Below, piece by piece: positions 63,245-64,000 of a stretch of 64,000 nt of DNA (positions are counted from its first letter, which is position 1; the number at the start of each line of letters is the position of its first letter). The translations under genes and the position numbers were made by a program. This DNA comes from Haliclona indistincta (lineage: Eukaryota > Porifera > Demospongiae > Haplosclerida > Chalinidae). A model generated the notes under the pieces. It was given only the letters and a program-made list of their open reading frames with translations. It did not search any database and was not told where the DNA came from. The DNA lies in contig OZ024783.1 in the NCBI GenBank assembly GCA_964017065.1, positions 9,251,367-9,315,366 on the forward strand, written 5' to 3'.

Positions 63245-64000
63245 GGTACAGGTACAGAATGCTCCTGCTATAGGTACAGAATGCTCCTGCTAGAATGCTC
63301 CTGCTAGGTACAGAATGCTCTTGCTAGGTACAGAATGCTCCTGCTATAGGTCAGTACAGAATGCTCCTGCTATAGGTACAGAATGCTCCTGCTATAGGTC
63401 AGTACAGAATGCTCCTGCTATAGGTACAGAATGCTCCTGCTATAGGTACAGAATGCTCCTGCTATAGGTACAGAATGCTCCTGCTATAGGTACAGAATGC
63501 TCCTGCTAGGTACAGAATGCTCCTGCTATAGGTACAGAATGCTCCTGCTAGGTACAGAATGCTCCTGCTAGGTACAGAATGCTCCTGCTATAGGTACAGA
63601 ATGCTCCTGCTATAGGTACAGAATGCTCCTGCTATAGGTACAGAATGCTCCTGCTATAGGTACAGAATGCTCCTGCTATAGGTACAGAATGCTCCTGCTA
63701 TAGGTACAGAATGCTCCTGCTATAGGTACAGAATGCTCCTGCTAGGTACAGAATGCTCCTGCTAGGTACAGAATGCTCCTGCTATAGGTACAGAATGCTC
63801 CTGCTAGGTACAGAATGCTCCTGCTAGGTACAGAATGCTCCTGCTATAGGTACAGAATGCTCCTGCTATAGGTACAGAATGCTCCTGCTATAGGTACAGA
63901 ATGCTCCTGCTATAGGTACAGAATGCTCCTGCTATAGGTACAGAATGCTCCTGCTATAGGTACAGAATGCTCCTGCTATAGGTACAGAATGCTCCTGCTA
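63245..64000. repeat. Minisatellite, 20/22/26-bp variant units
   Basis: About 35 units of TACAGAATGCTCCTGCTA followed by GG (20 bp), TAGG (22 bp) or, rarely, TAGGTCAG (26 bp). The unit core is almost invariant (one CTCTTGC). The array continues past the right edge. Confidence 0.95.

Overview
The window looks like nuclear DNA of a marine invertebrate, most consistent with a demosponge. It has AT-rich intergenic DNA, many short (about 60-100 nt) GT-AG introns, dense small foldback and MITE-type elements, and lineage-specific multi-membrane-pass gene families beside conserved animal genes (ATM, a ROCO/Death protein, a rhodopsin-like GPCR). The phylum is inferred from gene content only.

Layout. 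0-11.5 kb is repeat-rich: a small gene with a Crypton-derived DUF3504-like domain at the left edge (minus), a ~925 bp composite inverted-repeat element, several MITEs, a Tc1-like transposase remnant, a decayed gene, and a long (ATCC)n tract. 11.5-16.4 kb (plus) holds an ankyrin-ROC-COR-Death (ROCO) gene whose Death-domain end is split over short exons; one intron carries a MITE. Its terminal exon and 3' region are tandemly duplicated (to 18.0 kb). 19.68-24.48 kb is an apparently complete Ginger1-type DNA transposon (4,806 bp, TGTCA ends, 4-bp target duplication) carrying one nine-exon gene for an integrase-Ulp1-PHD protein. 25.4-25.7 kb has a decayed cephalosporin-hydroxylase-like fragment. 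26.26-34.83 kb (minus) holds the C-terminal ~1,300 residues of ATM kinase (FAT, PI3K-like kinase, FATC); the 5' half is not recognisable in the window and two places break the reading frame.

36.7-45.1 kb (plus) has two large receptors with the same plan: signal peptide, beta-helix-like ectodomain, a Cys-rich GRGGxLC motif, then about ten membrane passes. 46.8-48.5 kb (minus) has an intact rhodopsin-like GPCR and a truncated duplicate of it. 50.15-51.12 kb is a broken fibrinogen-like secreted lectin gene. 51.9-61.1 kb is a cluster of six members of an unrecognised ~290-residue, about five-pass membrane protein family: three intact genes, and three broken or truncated copies, in two subfamilies. 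The window ends with a 5'-truncated LINE and a 20/22/26-bp minisatellite that runs off the right edge.

The genes do not form an operon or one pathway. The shared theme is sensing and innate surveillance (ROCO/Death protein, beta-helix receptors, GPCR, lectin), but that link is inference. The best candidates for something undescribed are the five-pass family cluster and the beta-helix/ten-pass receptor pair. Intron positions were read by eye from GT-AG sites and reading-frame continuity.
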